64,000 bases of DNA from Myxococcales bacterium (GCA_028287115.1 JAQBQF010000148.1:1-64000); one strand, 5' to 3'. Positions 26,314 through 34,977 are shown, numbered from the stretch's first letter. The notes: generated by a model from the letters alone, not told the origin. Translations and numbers: made by a program.

Positions 26314-26709
26314 CTACCGCGCGAAGAACGACACCTGCTGGAATCGCAGGCCGGCCAGGATCTGGTCCACCCGCGCGTTGGAGAGCGACCCGATCCGATC
26401 ACCGAGGCGGGCCTTGTCGACCGAAGAAACCTGCGACACGACCACGACGCTTTGCTCTGGAAGGTTCCCCTCGCCCACTTCGAGCAGGACATTCCCCGGC
26501 TCGGTCGCCCGGTGCAAGTTCGACGTCAACGCGCATACGACCACCGTCGTGATGCGCGAATGGTTGAAGACGTCGTCCTGAACCACCACGTGGGGATGCG
26601 CGTAACTCGGGACAGGCCCTCGCGAGTCATCTGGCAATATCCAGAACACGTCACCGCGGTCGACCCTCGCTGAACGTGTGCTCGTTGGTTCTTCGGTGTT
26701 CGTCTTCAT
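26314..26709 (-). CDS. mazF: PemK/MazF-family protein without a recognisable antitoxin
   Basis: 131 aa from the ATG at 26707-26709. The MazF fold is clear: RGDVFWILPDDSRG, then HPHVVVQDDVFNHSRITTVV, VCALTSNLHRA, GNVLLEVGEGNLPEQSVVVV, SQVSSVDK and a C-terminal helix with QILAGL. MazF proteins are mRNA interferases. No MazE-type gene is adjacent. The stop of a poor 97-codon frame upstream (26706-26999) overlaps the start as ATGA, but that frame has no antitoxin features. Solitary MazF proteins are known in Myxococcus. It is convergent with the YCII gene, 1 base between stops. Confidence 0.75.
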   Translation of the reverse strand: MKTNTEEPTSTRSARVDRGDVFWILPDDSRGPVPSYAHPHVVVQDDVFNHSRITTVVVCALTSNLHRATEPGNVLLEVGEGNLPEQSVVVVSQVSSVDKARLGDRIGSLSNARVDQILAGLRFQQVSFFAR

Positions 26710-26947
26710 GTGTGCTCGCGAAATTGGCCGAAGGCTCTCTCCCGCATGCGCGCACGCGTCGAGGGTTCGTGAAGGTCGGCATCCCCGCAGAGAAGGCGGC
26801 CATCAAGTGGCCCAAGCTTGCCGGAGGCAGACGGCCAATGTGCCACCTCGGAGTGTTTTTCGCGACAAGCGCTGCCGTAACCCATGGCGAGTGCATCCAC
26901 TCGTCGCCGGTTCACGGTGTCAGTCCTTGCCCGTCTATGCGCGCTCA

Positions 26948-26957
26948 TGTATATACA
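26948..26957. promoter_or_regulatory. perfect 10-bp palindrome before the ArsR start
   Basis: The word tgtatataca is a perfect inverted repeat ending 5 bases before the GTG start of the ArsR-type gene. Its AT-richness stands out in a GC-rich genome, and its place suggests an autoregulatory operator or the -10 region of a leaderless transcript. The function is inferred from position only. Confidence 0.4.
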
Positions 26958-26962
26958 CATTA

Positions 26963-27310
26963 GTGCACTTAAACGCCTTCCAAACACTTGCCGATCCAAC
27001 GCGGCGGCGCATCGTCGAGGTGCTTCGACGCGGGGAGCAGCAGGTCGGCGACATCGTCGAGCACGCCGGGATCCACCAGTCCGGCGTCTCGCGCCACCTC
27101 CGCATTCTGTACGAGTCCGGCTTCGTCGCGGTGCGTCCGGACGGACAGCGACGGCTCTACGCGTTGAGGCCGGAGCCGTTCCGGAAGCTCGACACGTGGC
27201 TCACCCAGTACCGCAGGTTGTGGGAGGACCGCCTCGATCGCTTCGGAGGCGCGCTCGAGCGCAAACAGGCCCGGGCCCATCGATCCAACCCAAGGAGCAA
27301 ACGCACATGA
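26963..27310 (+). CDS. ArsR-type winged-helix repressor
   Basis: 115 aa from the GTG at 26963; an open frame upstream lacks coding character. The sequence has the ArsR/SmtB winged helix: NAFQTLADPTRRRIVEVLRR (helix 1-2), then QQVGDIVEHAGIHQSGVSRH (helix-turn-helix), LRILYESGFVAVRPDG and QRRLYAL (wing), and a C-terminal helix with a tryptophan. No metal-binding cysteines are present, so it belongs to the subgroup paired with AHSA1/START genes, in which the stop overlaps the next start (ATGA at 27307-27310). Confidence 0.85.
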   Translation: MHLNAFQTLADPTRRRIVEVLRRGEQQVGDIVEHAGIHQSGVSRHLRILYESGFVAVRPDGQRRLYALRPEPFRKLDTWLTQYRRLWEDRLDRFGGALERKQARAHRSNPRSKRT

Positions 27311-27813
27311 GCAGTGACAGCAACGCGCGCCGCGGATCGAAGATCGTCATCGAGCGCACCTATCGGGCTCGCGTCGAAGACATCTGGGACCTGTGGACCA
27401 CGAAGCAAGGGTTCGAGTCGTGGTGGGGCCCTCAGGGGTTCCGCGCGGACGTCCACGCGCTCGACGCCCACGTCGGCGGCGAGCTCCGCTACGACATGGT
27501 CGCGGCCACTCCCGAGATGATCGCGGCGATGAAGCAGATGGGGCGGCCCGCCTCTCACGCGACCCGCGCCCGGTTCACCGAGCTGAAGCCTCGCGAGAGG
27601 CTGGCCATCACGAACGTGATCGACTTTCTCCCCGGCGTCGCCACCTTCGAGAGCGTGATTGCCGTCGACTTCGCCCGGCAAGGCGATCGCGTGCGCATGG
27701 TGGTCACGCTCGACCCGATGCACAGCGACGAGTTCACGAGGATGCAGGAGCAAGGCTTCACGAGCCAGCTCACCAAGCTCGACATCCGGTTCGGTCATGC
27801 CGCGAGCACCTGA
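27307..27813 (+). CDS. SRPBCC/AHSA1-domain protein
   Basis: 168 aa, ATG overlapping the ArsR stop by 4 bases. It has the START/AHSA1 lipid-binding fold: KIVIERTYRARVEDIWDLWT, then FESWWGPQGF, HVGGELRYDM, ARFTELKPRERL, VTLDPMHSDEF and a C-terminal helix (EQGFTSQLTKLD). ArsR and AHSA1 pairs are common in bacteria; the SRPBCC partner is thought to bind a small hydrophobic ligand. The two genes form one operon. Confidence 0.86.
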   Translation: MSSDSNARRGSKIVIERTYRARVEDIWDLWTTKQGFESWWGPQGFRADVHALDAHVGGELRYDMVAATPEMIAAMKQMGRPASHATRARFTELKPRERLAITNVIDFLPGVATFESVIAVDFARQGDRVRMVVTLDPMHSDEFTRMQEQGFTSQLTKLDIRFGHAAST

Positions 27814-27825
27814 GCGCAGCGAGGG

Positions 27826-28059
27826 TCAGACGCGGGCGTAACGCTCGAGCTCCACGAGCGAACGCGGACGAATGCGCGTGATGATGCCCACGTGGGTTCG
27901 CGTCGACTCTCCGCCGACCTCGAGCATGTGGTCGGCGAGCGGCGCAACCGTGCAGAGCTGCCCGTCGTTGACCTTGCCGGTCATGCTGTTGCCGCGCGGT
28001 CGACATTGCACCGTCTCGCCACGCGCGAGCCGCGCGATGTGTCCGTCTGCCCAACCCAT
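27826..28059 (-). CDS. small LexA/S24-like fold protein, probably C-truncated
   Basis: 77 aa from the ATG at 28057-28059. The N-terminal 50 residues (GWADGHIARLARGETVQCRP, then RGNSMTGKVNDGQLCTVAPL, then LEVG) match a small stand-alone family resembling the S24/LexA catalytic fold, including a conserved G-N-S-M serine position. In family members the strand LEVG is followed by DxVLCKV and YLHxIK; here it turns into unrelated Arg-rich sequence, so the C-terminus is likely lost or frameshifted. It faces the AHSA1 gene (convergent, 12 bases). Confidence 0.45.
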   Translation of the reverse strand: MGWADGHIARLARGETVQCRPRGNSMTGKVNDGQLCTVAPLADHMLEVGGESTRTHVGIITRIRPRSLVELERYARV

Positions 28060-28191
28060 AGGAAGGCCTCGAACGACTGAGGCTTCACGAGCAGGACCCC
28101 CACTTGGGGGCGACTTCCAAGGAACTGGTGGTCCAGTGAAACCACTGGCAGCTCAGGCGGAACACCTCCGTCGTGGTGATAGTTTGATCGG

Positions 28192-28692
28192 ATGGCGGAG
28201 AAGCTGGGTTTCTTTTCTCAGTGGCTGGGTGGCAACTGGGCCGAACGCAACACCATCAACGCGAACGCGGATGCACTCGAGTCGGTCGAGGGCAAGGTGA
28301 GGGACTTGCAGTCCACCGCCGATCGTCAGGCGAAGGAGATCGTTCAGCTCCGCGCGACGATCATGGGCCTTGCCGAGGTGCTCCAGGCCAAGGTGCAGTT
28401 CGATGACTCGGAGCTCGAGCGCGAGGTGAATGCCGCGCTCGAGAAGCTCACGCCCCAACCCAAGGCGCCGATTCAAGGCGCAACCGATCCGTATCGCGGC
28501 CTGCCCGGCGGCGACCCGACGCCCGAGGACATCGACGCGGCGAAGAAGCTGATGCGCGTCGCCGAGGACCACCACTTCTCCAAGAGGTTTGCCGACGCGC
28601 GCAGCGTGTATAAAGAGGTTGTCGAGCACTACGGCGGCACCAAGCAAGCCGTCGCGGCTCGCCAGCAGCTCCAGAACCTGCGCGGCCTATAG
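28192..28692 (+). CDS. coiled-coil protein with C-terminal TPR-like helices
   Basis: 166 aa from ATG 28192. Residues 1-20 are polar with aromatic positions, residues about 25-85 form a heptad-rich coiled coil (LESVEGKVRDLQSTADRQAK), then comes a Pro/Gly linker, and residues about 120-166 form two helices of TPR style (DARSVYKEVVEHYGGTKQA). No signal peptide. Probably a cytoplasmic assembly factor. The family is not recognised. The gene stands alone. Confidence 0.68.
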   Translation: MAEKLGFFSQWLGGNWAERNTINANADALESVEGKVRDLQSTADRQAKEIVQLRATIMGLAEVLQAKVQFDDSELEREVNAALEKLTPQPKAPIQGATDPYRGLPGGDPTPEDIDAAKKLMRVAEDHHFSKRFADARSVYKEVVEHYGGTKQAVAARQQLQNLRGL

Positions 28693-29098
28693 GCTAGGTC
28701 AAAGCCACGATGTTGGATGCAAGCGCCACGACGGGCTTGGCCCGGCGGGCGGAGGTTGCCAACGAACGTGTCCAGCGAACGAGCGTAGCGATCCGGACTT
28801 AGCGATGTTGCGTCCTTCCAGATGTCCGCTCCTGGGAGGGTGGGCCAAATCTGGTGTGGGCGGTCGTGCTCAGGGCGCCCGCAGTTTAGGTAGCGCGCGC
28901 GCCTCGCAGCTGGATATGCGCTCCGCCGGCGACAGTCTACCCCGGGACAGCGATGCCCGACCTCAATCAGAAACTGGCACGGCGCACGAACGATTCACCG
29001 AGTTGCAGCCAGAGTTGTTACGCCCCGTCGTTTGACCGCGCGGCATGTCGTCTGCAGACACGCGCTCACGTGCTCGACAGCTGCAGACCGTGTGTCGA
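28693..29098. other. 406 bp with no gene seen
   Basis: No frame has coding character, and I see no strong hairpin or repeat. The 3' part is the leader of the lipoprotein gene at 29099. Confidence 0.35.
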
Positions 29099-29623
29099 AT
29101 GCGCTATGTAGCCCTCTTGCTCGTGAGCGCTTGCGCGACGACCGGCGCGCTCGCGATCGGCCCGACGATCGACAGCAATCGCGTTGTGCGCCTCGAAGGC
29201 GAAGCCGGTGCCGGCGCGGTGGACGGCAACAACGTCACCGCGCTTGCAGATCCGAGCCAACGCACAATCGGCGTATTCTCGGTGGGCGTCCGTCTCGCGC
29301 TCGCCGCCGGCACGCGCCTGTCGTACTCGCAAGGCTGGTTCGGCGGCTACATCGAGTACCTGCAACTCGGCACGGAGGGCGCGCGGTGGGGCTTCCATGC
29401 CGGCCTGACAATCGCCACGACGCTCGAAGGACGCCCCAAGATGCTCATCGGGCTCAACGCGGGGCTCGATCGGCTCGCGCATGCACACTCGATGGACACG
29501 GGCGATGGGTATGCGACGACGCTCATCACGGACGGGCTCGACATCACGATCCGCGGGCTCGGGAGGAACTGGTGGCAGGTCGGCGCGTCGTATGTACGTC
29601 GCGGGACCGTGCTGTACGAGTAG
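29099..29623 (+). CDS. lipoprotein, small outer-membrane beta-barrel-like
   Basis: 174 aa from the ATG at 29099; earlier in-frame starts would bury the signal sequence. The N-terminus ends in LLLVSAC (Cys12). The body has amphipathic strands with Gly turns (IGVFSVGVRLALAAGTRLSY, WFGGYIEYLQLG, GFHAGLTIATTLEG, MLIGLNAGLDRLA) that look like an eight-strand barrel, ending GASYVRRGTVLYE. It could be an outer-membrane barrel or a surface-facing lipoprotein. Confidence 0.65.
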   Translation: MRYVALLLVSACATTGALAIGPTIDSNRVVRLEGEAGAGAVDGNNVTALADPSQRTIGVFSVGVRLALAAGTRLSYSQGWFGGYIEYLQLGTEGARWGFHAGLTIATTLEGRPKMLIGLNAGLDRLAHAHSMDTGDGYATTLITDGLDITIRGLGRNWWQVGASYVRRGTVLYE

Positions 29624-29724
29624 CTACACGAGTCACGTTCAACACCCGTTGACCAACGAGCAGTGGTCGCGACTGTGCGCGCGCCGATGACGTGTGTAGC
29701 GGCGATCAGAATTCCGCGTCCCGA

Positions 29725-30480
29725 TCAGGGTCTACGGAGGCCAGTCGCATTTTGCAGCAAGAGGTCGCGCACGGCCCTCGCGCGATCACGTGACACGGGC
29801 ACGTGAACATTTTCTTCTGTGGTGCCCACGATCAACGTCAGCTCGCCGCTATCGCGATCCATTTCTTGGACGAGCGCAAGATTGACAAGCCAGTTGCGAT
29901 GCACGCGCGTCAGCGTGCGGCCAAACGATGCTTCGATGGCGATGAGGCTGAGATCGATGTCGAGCTTGCCGACGCGCGAATGCACGTACGTCAGCCGATC
30001 GATCGCCTCGAATGCCCAGATGTCTTGCGGATCGACGAACACGAGGTTCTTCTTGCGCCTCGCGACAACACGCATCGCACCGGACTTGCGTTCGGGGCGT
30101 CGCGCACGAAGGCGACGCAGACACTGCTCGACGCGCTCTTCGCTGAATGGCTTCAGTAGATAATCGACGACGCCGAGCTTGAACGCTTCGATCCCGTGTT
30201 CTTGAAACGCGGTCGCGATCACGAACATCGGCGCACCTGGGGCGTCGACCTCGGCGCGAATGAGATCGAGCCCCGTGCGCGAATCACCGGTCGCCGCGAG
30301 CTGCAGATCGACGAACACCACGTCGATCGGTGCGCCTGCGAGCGCTTCGCGAGCTTCGTCGATCGTCCCGACGGCACCGCTCACTTCGGCGAGCTTCGTC
30401 GCTTCGATGAGCTCGACGAGATAGTTGCGCGTCGGCCGTTCATCTTCGAGCACGAGGGCTCGCAAGAGCTCATTGGCCAC
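29725..30480 (-). CDS. LytTR-family response regulator
   Basis: 251 aa from the GTG at 30478-30480, which overlaps the histidine-kinase stop by 11 bases. The receiver domain has the acidic pair (LVLEDE), the phosphoacceptor Asp58 in VVFVDLQL, Thr in IATAF and Lys in YLLKPFSEE. It ends near residue 125. The C-terminal LytTR DNA-binding domain shows VFVDPQDIWAFEAIDRLTYV, then SLIAIEASFGRTLTRVHRNW, then NLALVQEMDR. The pair should regulate promoters through LytTR imperfect repeats; whether that includes the divergent efflux operon is an inference. Confidence 0.9.
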   Translation of the reverse strand: MANELLRALVLEDERPTRNYLVELIEATKLAEVSGAVGTIDEAREALAGAPIDVVFVDLQLAATGDSRTGLDLIRAEVDAPGAPMFVIATAFQEHGIEAFKLGVVDYLLKPFSEERVEQCLRRLRARRPERKSGAMRVVARRKKNLVFVDPQDIWAFEAIDRLTYVHSRVGKLDIDLSLIAIEASFGRTLTRVHRNWLVNLALVQEMDRDSGELTLIVGTTEENVHVPVSRDRARAVRDLLLQNATGLRRP

Positions 30481-31501
30481 GCGGAAGCTCCACGATCGAT
30501 CGCACGCCCGAGCTCGATGACTCGAGACGCAGTTGCGCCTCATCGGCATAGCGCAGAGCCAGCCTCTTGCGAACCGAGGCGAGACCGAACGCATCGGGAC
30601 GCGTCGCGCCTTCCGGTATCCCGGGTCCGTTATCTTCGATCACGCACACGAGCTTCTCGCCGTCGAGCCTAGTCCGGATCGTGATCTCGCCGCCACCCTG
30701 TCGCTTGAGCACGCCGTGCTGGATCGCGTTTTCGACGAGCGGCTGCAGCAGCAGGCGCGGCAGCACCGCGCGGCGCGTATCGTCGTGCACGTCCCAGCGG
30801 AACGCGAGATGACCGGCATGACGCACTTCGAGAATCTGCGCGTAGCGACGGAGCCACTCGAGTTGCTCGTCGAGCGTTTGCATCTCCCCCTCGGTACGCA
30901 ATGAATCGCGCAGTAGATCGCCGAGCGACGCGAGGAGCTTGCGTGCGAGCTTCGGATCCTCCGTCACGAGGCCGGCGATCGCGTTGAGTGTATTGAGCAG
31001 AAAGTGCGGTGCGAGGTGCGCGCGAAATTGCGCGAGCTCCGCTTCGATCCTCAGCTTGTCGGCTTCGAGCGAGCGAACCCGCGCGTCTTCGGCCGCAAAC
31101 GGAAACACGAACGCCAGCGCCCACAGGGCGAACGACGTCAGGCCCATCGTAAATCCAACACGCAGGCCATCGACTTCGGTCCATCCCGCGGCGTTCGCAT
31201 GTAGCGCGTCGACCGAGAAGACGATCGAGCGCACGACGGCCAGCACGATCGCGAACAACACGGCGGAGGCGCCAGCGCCGGCGAGCACGAGCGGGACGGT
31301 TCCGACGTGGCGGCGGGCGGCCCACCGAAAGATCGCGGATGCCCAGCCGACCACGAGCGGTAACCCGATCGCCAGCGCGACGAGCTTCGACAAGAAGCGA
31401 GCGCGATCATCGATCGAAAGAAACTCGGTGATCGGCTGCAGCAGCGAGATGACCGCCATCACCGCAACTCCGATCACCCGCCTGTGCTGCAACCGAGTCA
31501 C
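30470..31501 (-). CDS. LytS-like sensor histidine kinase (His_kinase family)
   Basis: 343 aa. Four predicted membrane segments (about 10-25, 38-60, 70-92, 118-135) are followed by a coiled linker and the His_kinase domain: AHLAPHFLLNTLNAI with phosphoacceptor His166, then RLLLQPLVENAIQHGVLKR (N-box) and CVIEDNGPGIP (G-box), ending FGLASVRKRL. This is the LytS/YehU class that pairs with LytTR regulators. Its 3' end overlaps the regulator gene. A small extracellular loop suggests that it senses the membrane itself. Confidence 0.9.
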   Translation of the reverse strand: MTRLQHRRVIGVAVMAVISLLQPITEFLSIDDRARFLSKLVALAIGLPLVVGWASAIFRWAARRHVGTVPLVLAGAGASAVLFAIVLAVVRSIVFSVDALHANAAGWTEVDGLRVGFTMGLTSFALWALAFVFPFAAEDARVRSLEADKLRIEAELAQFRAHLAPHFLLNTLNAIAGLVTEDPKLARKLLASLGDLLRDSLRTEGEMQTLDEQLEWLRRYAQILEVRHAGHLAFRWDVHDDTRRAVLPRLLLQPLVENAIQHGVLKRQGGGEITIRTRLDGEKLVCVIEDNGPGIPEGATRPDAFGLASVRKRLALRYADEAQLRLESSSSGVRSIVELPRGQ

Positions 31502-31852
31502 CAGAACATTGTAATCCGTCGCCTTCAGGAACGCTCTACGGCTGGTCCGCAGCGACCGACCGTTCGTCGGAACCGGCCGGGGTCTCGTCGGCGCGGTGGG
31601 TGAGGCGAGGCGCGAAGCCCCACAGACTGCGCGTCCACAGCTACTTGCGAATCCGCGAGCAGCAGGTCGTCATTCGCCAGCATCTGATCACGATCCGCGC
31701 GCTGCTCGCCCAGATGTTTCGGATTGCGTTCGTGGTTCCGCGTAACGCGCCACGGCTACAAGAATCGGCCGTTCGTCAGCGCATCGCAGTGGCTCGTCGG
31801 ACGGCGGTCGACTCTTCCGGTGCAGCTCGTACGTTCGTGTTGGAGGTCAACC
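31502..31852. other. 351 bp divergent promoter region
   Basis: It separates the LytS/LytTR unit from the PAS and RND-efflux unit. Frames run through the stretch, but none has a family. It is a natural place for a LytTR site that would link the two, but I did not recognise a clear pair of LytTR repeats. Confidence 0.35.
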
Positions 31853-32476
31853 ATGAACGAACTGACAAAGATCACAGAGTGTTCCACTTCCACCCTGGCC
31901 GCGCTCGCGGTCGATCATGCCCAGCTCGGCGTATGGGAGCTGATGTTGTCGAGCGGTGAGTGGCGTTGCTCACCACGCTGCAAGGAGCTGCTCGGGGTCG
32001 GTGACAACGAGCGGCCGATCGATGCGCTATCAGGGGAGGATCGGCGCCGCTTCACGGTCGCGATCGCGCGCGCGATCCGGCAAGGCGAATATTACGTCGA
32101 GCTCAAGGTCCACGAGCGGTGGTTCGCGGCAATCGGGCGCGTGGTTCGCGATCCGCACGGACCGGCGTCGATCGTCGGGACGTTGCAGGACATCACAGGT
32201 CATCGCGTCGCTCTCGAGGTTTGCTTCGGCGAGATAGGACTCGAGCTCGCGAAGCCGCTCGCGATCATGCGCGTCGGAGTGCATCGCCTCCGGTGCGGCG
32301 CGTCGCCGGTCGAGGTGCTCGCCGGCATGGACGACATGATCGCGCAGATGCAACGCATGGTTTCGGAGCTGATCCACTTCAGTCGGTCGCAGCCGAGCGT
32401 GATCGAGCACGTCGTCTCGCAGACCGTCGCGCGCGAACGACCGTTCGTCGCCAAGCGACGACGCCTCGTCGGTTGA
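31853..32476 (+). CDS. PAS-domain protein with HisKA-like helices, no ATPase domain
   Basis: 207 aa from the ATG at 31853 with a GGAGG ribosome site. Residues about 15-105 form a PAS domain of the PAS-3 type (QLGVWELMLSSGEWRCSPRC, then RRFTVAIARAIRQGEYYVEL and GTLQDITGHR). Residues about 105-180 form two helices like a HisKA dimerisation unit but without the H-E/D-x-R/P phosphorylation motif and with no HATPase after it. It may be an adaptor sensor. It lies 39 bases before the efflux operon on the same strand, so it may be co-transcribed. Confidence 0.68.
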   Translation: MNELTKITECSTSTLAALAVDHAQLGVWELMLSSGEWRCSPRCKELLGVGDNERPIDALSGEDRRRFTVAIARAIRQGEYYVELKVHERWFAAIGRVVRDPHGPASIVGTLQDITGHRVALEVCFGEIGLELAKPLAIMRVGVHRLRCGASPVEVLAGMDDMIAQMQRMVSELIHFSRSQPSVIEHVVSQTVARERPFVAKRRRLVG

Positions 32477-32515
32477 CGGCGGCAGCGTCGCGCTTTGGTC
32501 CTTATCGTTTGCGTC

Positions 32516-33874
32516 ATGAGAGTGATCACAACCAGTGTCGCAGTCCTCGTCGGGGCGTGTTCGATGGTGCCCGCATACGAGCGGCCCTCCTACCCGCAGC
32601 CCGCGGTGTGGAGCAGCCCGAGTGACGGCAATGTCATGGTCGATAGCATTTGGTGGCGATCGTTCGGCAGCGCCGAGCTCGATGCGCTGATCAAGCGGTC
32701 GATCGCGGACAACTTCGATCTCCAAGGGGCGTACGCGCGGATCGCACAGGCGCGCGCAACGGCGGAGATCGCCGGAGCACCGCTGAATCCCACGATCGAT
32801 GCATCCGCGAGCGCGGATGTCGGCGCCGGGCCGAGCAATACAGCCGTGCAAGGCGTGTTCGTCGGCGCGAAGTACGAGCTCGATTTCTGGGGCAAGAATC
32901 GCGCAGCCGCACACTCGGCGGCAGCACTCGCAGATGCGAGCGCGTTCGACGCGCAGACCATCAAGGTGACGCTGGAAGCATCCGTTGCGAATACCTACTT
33001 CGAAGTGCTCTCGCTGCAAGCGCGGCTGCATCTCGCGCAACAGATTGCCGATGCCGCGAAGCGTGTGTTGTCGCTCGTCGAAGCGCAGACCGAGGCGGGC
33101 ATCGCGTCGGATCTCGAGGTCCAGCAGCAGCGCAATGCGCTCGCAACGTTCGAGGCCGTCGTGCCCGCGCTCGAAGAGCAACGCGAGCGTCAGATTCATC
33201 TCCTCGCCGTACTGATCGGCGAGACGCCCGAGACCTTTTACATCCAAGGAGAAGACGTGATGTCCGTTTCGATTCCACAGGTCCGAGCGGATCTGCCCGC
33301 TACCGTGCTCGAGCATCGACCCGATCTGCGCGCCGCCGAGGCACGGCTGATCGCCGCAAACTTTGATATCGGAAGATCGCGCGCGGCCTTTTTTCCGAGC
33401 TTCACGCTGACGGCGAGAGGTGGCGCCGCGAGCACGTCGCTCGCGCACTTCTTTCCGCCGGTGGCGCTGATCGATCTTGTCGCCGGTCTCGTGCAGCCGC
33501 TGTTTCATGGCGGCGCCTTGAAGGGCCAGCTTCATTACGATCGCGCGCACGCGGTCGAGCTCGCGGCGAATTATCGCCAGACCGTGATCACGGCGCTCCA
33601 GGACGTCGAGGATGCGCTCGTCTCGGTGCAACGGCTCGGCGAGCTCGACAAGATGAATGCGGTCGCTGTCGATTCCGCACGGGGCGCGTCGATGCTCGCA
33701 CGCGCGCGGTTCGAAGGCGGCAGCGCGGACTTCCTGACCGTGCTGACGACGGAGCGGACCTGGTACCAAGCCGAGGATGCGATCCTGCAAGTGCGCTTGC
33801 TGCGGCTGCAAGCCGCGGTCGGCGTGTTCCGCGCGCTCGGCGGTGGCTCCGGCACGCAAGCGAGCGCGCTATGA
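32516..33874 (+). CDS. RND efflux outer-membrane lipoprotein (NodT/OprM family)
   Basis: 452 aa from the ATG at 32516. The signal peptide ends in LVGAC (Cys12). Two repeats of the OEP fold are seen: WWRSFGSAELDALIKRSIAD, then the long helices of repeat 1 (AYARIAQARATAEIAGAPLN), GAKYELDFWGKNRAA, then in repeat 2 LPATVLEHRPDLRAAEARLI, GRSRAAFFPSFTLTARGGAA and LVQPLFHGGALK. This is a TolC-type outer-membrane channel partner of RND pumps. Stop and next start overlap (ATGA at 33871). Confidence 0.92.
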   Translation: MRVITTSVAVLVGACSMVPAYERPSYPQPAVWSSPSDGNVMVDSIWWRSFGSAELDALIKRSIADNFDLQGAYARIAQARATAEIAGAPLNPTIDASASADVGAGPSNTAVQGVFVGAKYELDFWGKNRAAAHSAAALADASAFDAQTIKVTLEASVANTYFEVLSLQARLHLAQQIADAAKRVLSLVEAQTEAGIASDLEVQQQRNALATFEAVVPALEEQRERQIHLLAVLIGETPETFYIQGEDVMSVSIPQVRADLPATVLEHRPDLRAAEARLIAANFDIGRSRAAFFPSFTLTARGGAASTSLAHFFPPVALIDLVAGLVQPLFHGGALKGQLHYDRAHAVELAANYRQTVITALQDVEDALVSVQRLGELDKMNAVAVDSARGASMLARARFEGGSADFLTVLTTERTWYQAEDAILQVRLLRLQAAVGVFRALGGGSGTQASAL

Positions 33875-34977
33875 AGCGCCTCGTACTTATCGTGATCGCG
33901 ATCGGCGTGATCGGCGTCGTGCTGCTTCGCAGGCACAGTGGCAACAGCGCGGGAGCGGCCGTGCCGCCGCCCGCCGTTCCGGTGACGGTGACGCACCCGC
34001 AGTACGCGGACTTGCCGATCTGGCTCGAGGCGGTCGGCACCGTGCAGTCCGTCAACGTCGTCAACGTCAAGGTTCGTGTCGACGGTCAGCTTCAGCGGGT
34101 CGTGTTCACCGAGGGCACGAATGTTCGGCAAGGTGCGGTGCTCGCGCAGATCGATCCGAGGCCGTTCAAGGCGCAACTCGAGCTCGCGCGCGCAAATCTC
34201 GCGAAGGACCAAGCGCAAGTCACGAATGCGAAGGTGAACCTCGACCGGTTTCAAAAACTTGCGACCCTCGGCGCCGCTGCGAGCCAGAACGTCGACACGT
34301 TTCGCGCCCAAGTCGGGCAGCTCGAGGCGGCGATGCAGGGCGATCGAGCGATGATCGATACCGCACAGCTCGATCTCAGCTTCACGACCGTGCGCTCGCC
34401 GATCGATGGACGCGTCGGGATCCGGCTCGTCGATCCCGGATCGATCGTGCACGCGTCGGATCCGAGCGGAATCGTGACGGTGACGCAGATGGATCCGATC
34501 GAAGTCATGTTCTCTCTGCCGCAGGATCAACTGCCCGGTGTGCTTGCGGCGCAGGGTGCGCTCGAGGTCGATGCTGTCACGCGCAGCGACGGACGAGTGC
34601 TCGCGAAGGGCGCGCTCGAAGTGATCGACAATCAGATCGATCCTGCGACCGGCCAGGTACGCATCAAGGCGCTGTTCAACAACGAACGGCGCACGCTATG
34701 GCCCGGCGAGCTCGTCGCCGCGCGGATCTTGTTGCGCACCGACCTGCACGTGCTCGTCGTGCCGGCGCGCGCGGTTCAGCTCGGCCAGAACGGATCATTC
34801 GTCTACGTCGTCGCTCCCAATTCCATGGTTGCTGTTCGGCCGGTGAAAGTGGACGCGAGCGTCGATGGCTTCAGCGCGATCGCGTCGGGTCTCGCTGCAA
34901 CCGACTCCGTCGTGCTCGACGGCCAATCGAGGATTGCACCTGGCACGAGCGTCGCCGCGAGTGGCGGTGCCTCGTGA
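33871..34977 (+). CDS. RND efflux periplasmic adaptor (MFP, AcrA/MexA type)
   Basis: 368 aa, overlapping the upstream channel gene by 4 bases and the downstream pump by 4. It has an N-terminal signal anchor (LVLIVIAIGVIGVVLL), the beta-barrel opening (VPVTVTHPQYADLPIWLEAV), the lipoyl half (VRVDGQLQRVVFTEGTNVRQ), the alpha-hairpin with long coiled helices, the second lipoyl half (LDLSFTTVRSPIDGRVGIRL), and the C-terminal membrane-proximal domain (VPARAVQLGQNGSFVYVV). It bridges the inner-membrane pump and the outer-membrane channel. No lipobox is seen. Confidence 0.92.
   Translation: MKRLVLIVIAIGVIGVVLLRRHSGNSAGAAVPPPAVPVTVTHPQYADLPIWLEAVGTVQSVNVVNVKVRVDGQLQRVVFTEGTNVRQGAVLAQIDPRPFKAQLELARANLAKDQAQVTNAKVNLDRFQKLATLGAAASQNVDTFRAQVGQLEAAMQGDRAMIDTAQLDLSFTTVRSPIDGRVGIRLVDPGSIVHASDPSGIVTVTQMDPIEVMFSLPQDQLPGVLAAQGALEVDAVTRSDGRVLAKGALEVIDNQIDPATGQVRIKALFNNERRTLWPGELVAARILLRTDLHVLVVPARAVQLGQNGSFVYVVAPNSMVAVRPVKVDASVDGFSAIASGLAATDSVVLDGQSRIAPGTSVAASGGAS

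Noticed and set aside
26706-26999. 97-codon minus frame considered as the MazF antitoxin
   Set aside because: No AbrB/MazE or RHH pattern and irregular composition; only the ATGA overlap speaks for it, so it is kept as an observation and not as a gene.
32030-33859. 609-codon minus-strand frame
   Set aside because: Antisense of the outer-membrane efflux gene and the PAS gene, which have clear families on the plus strand.
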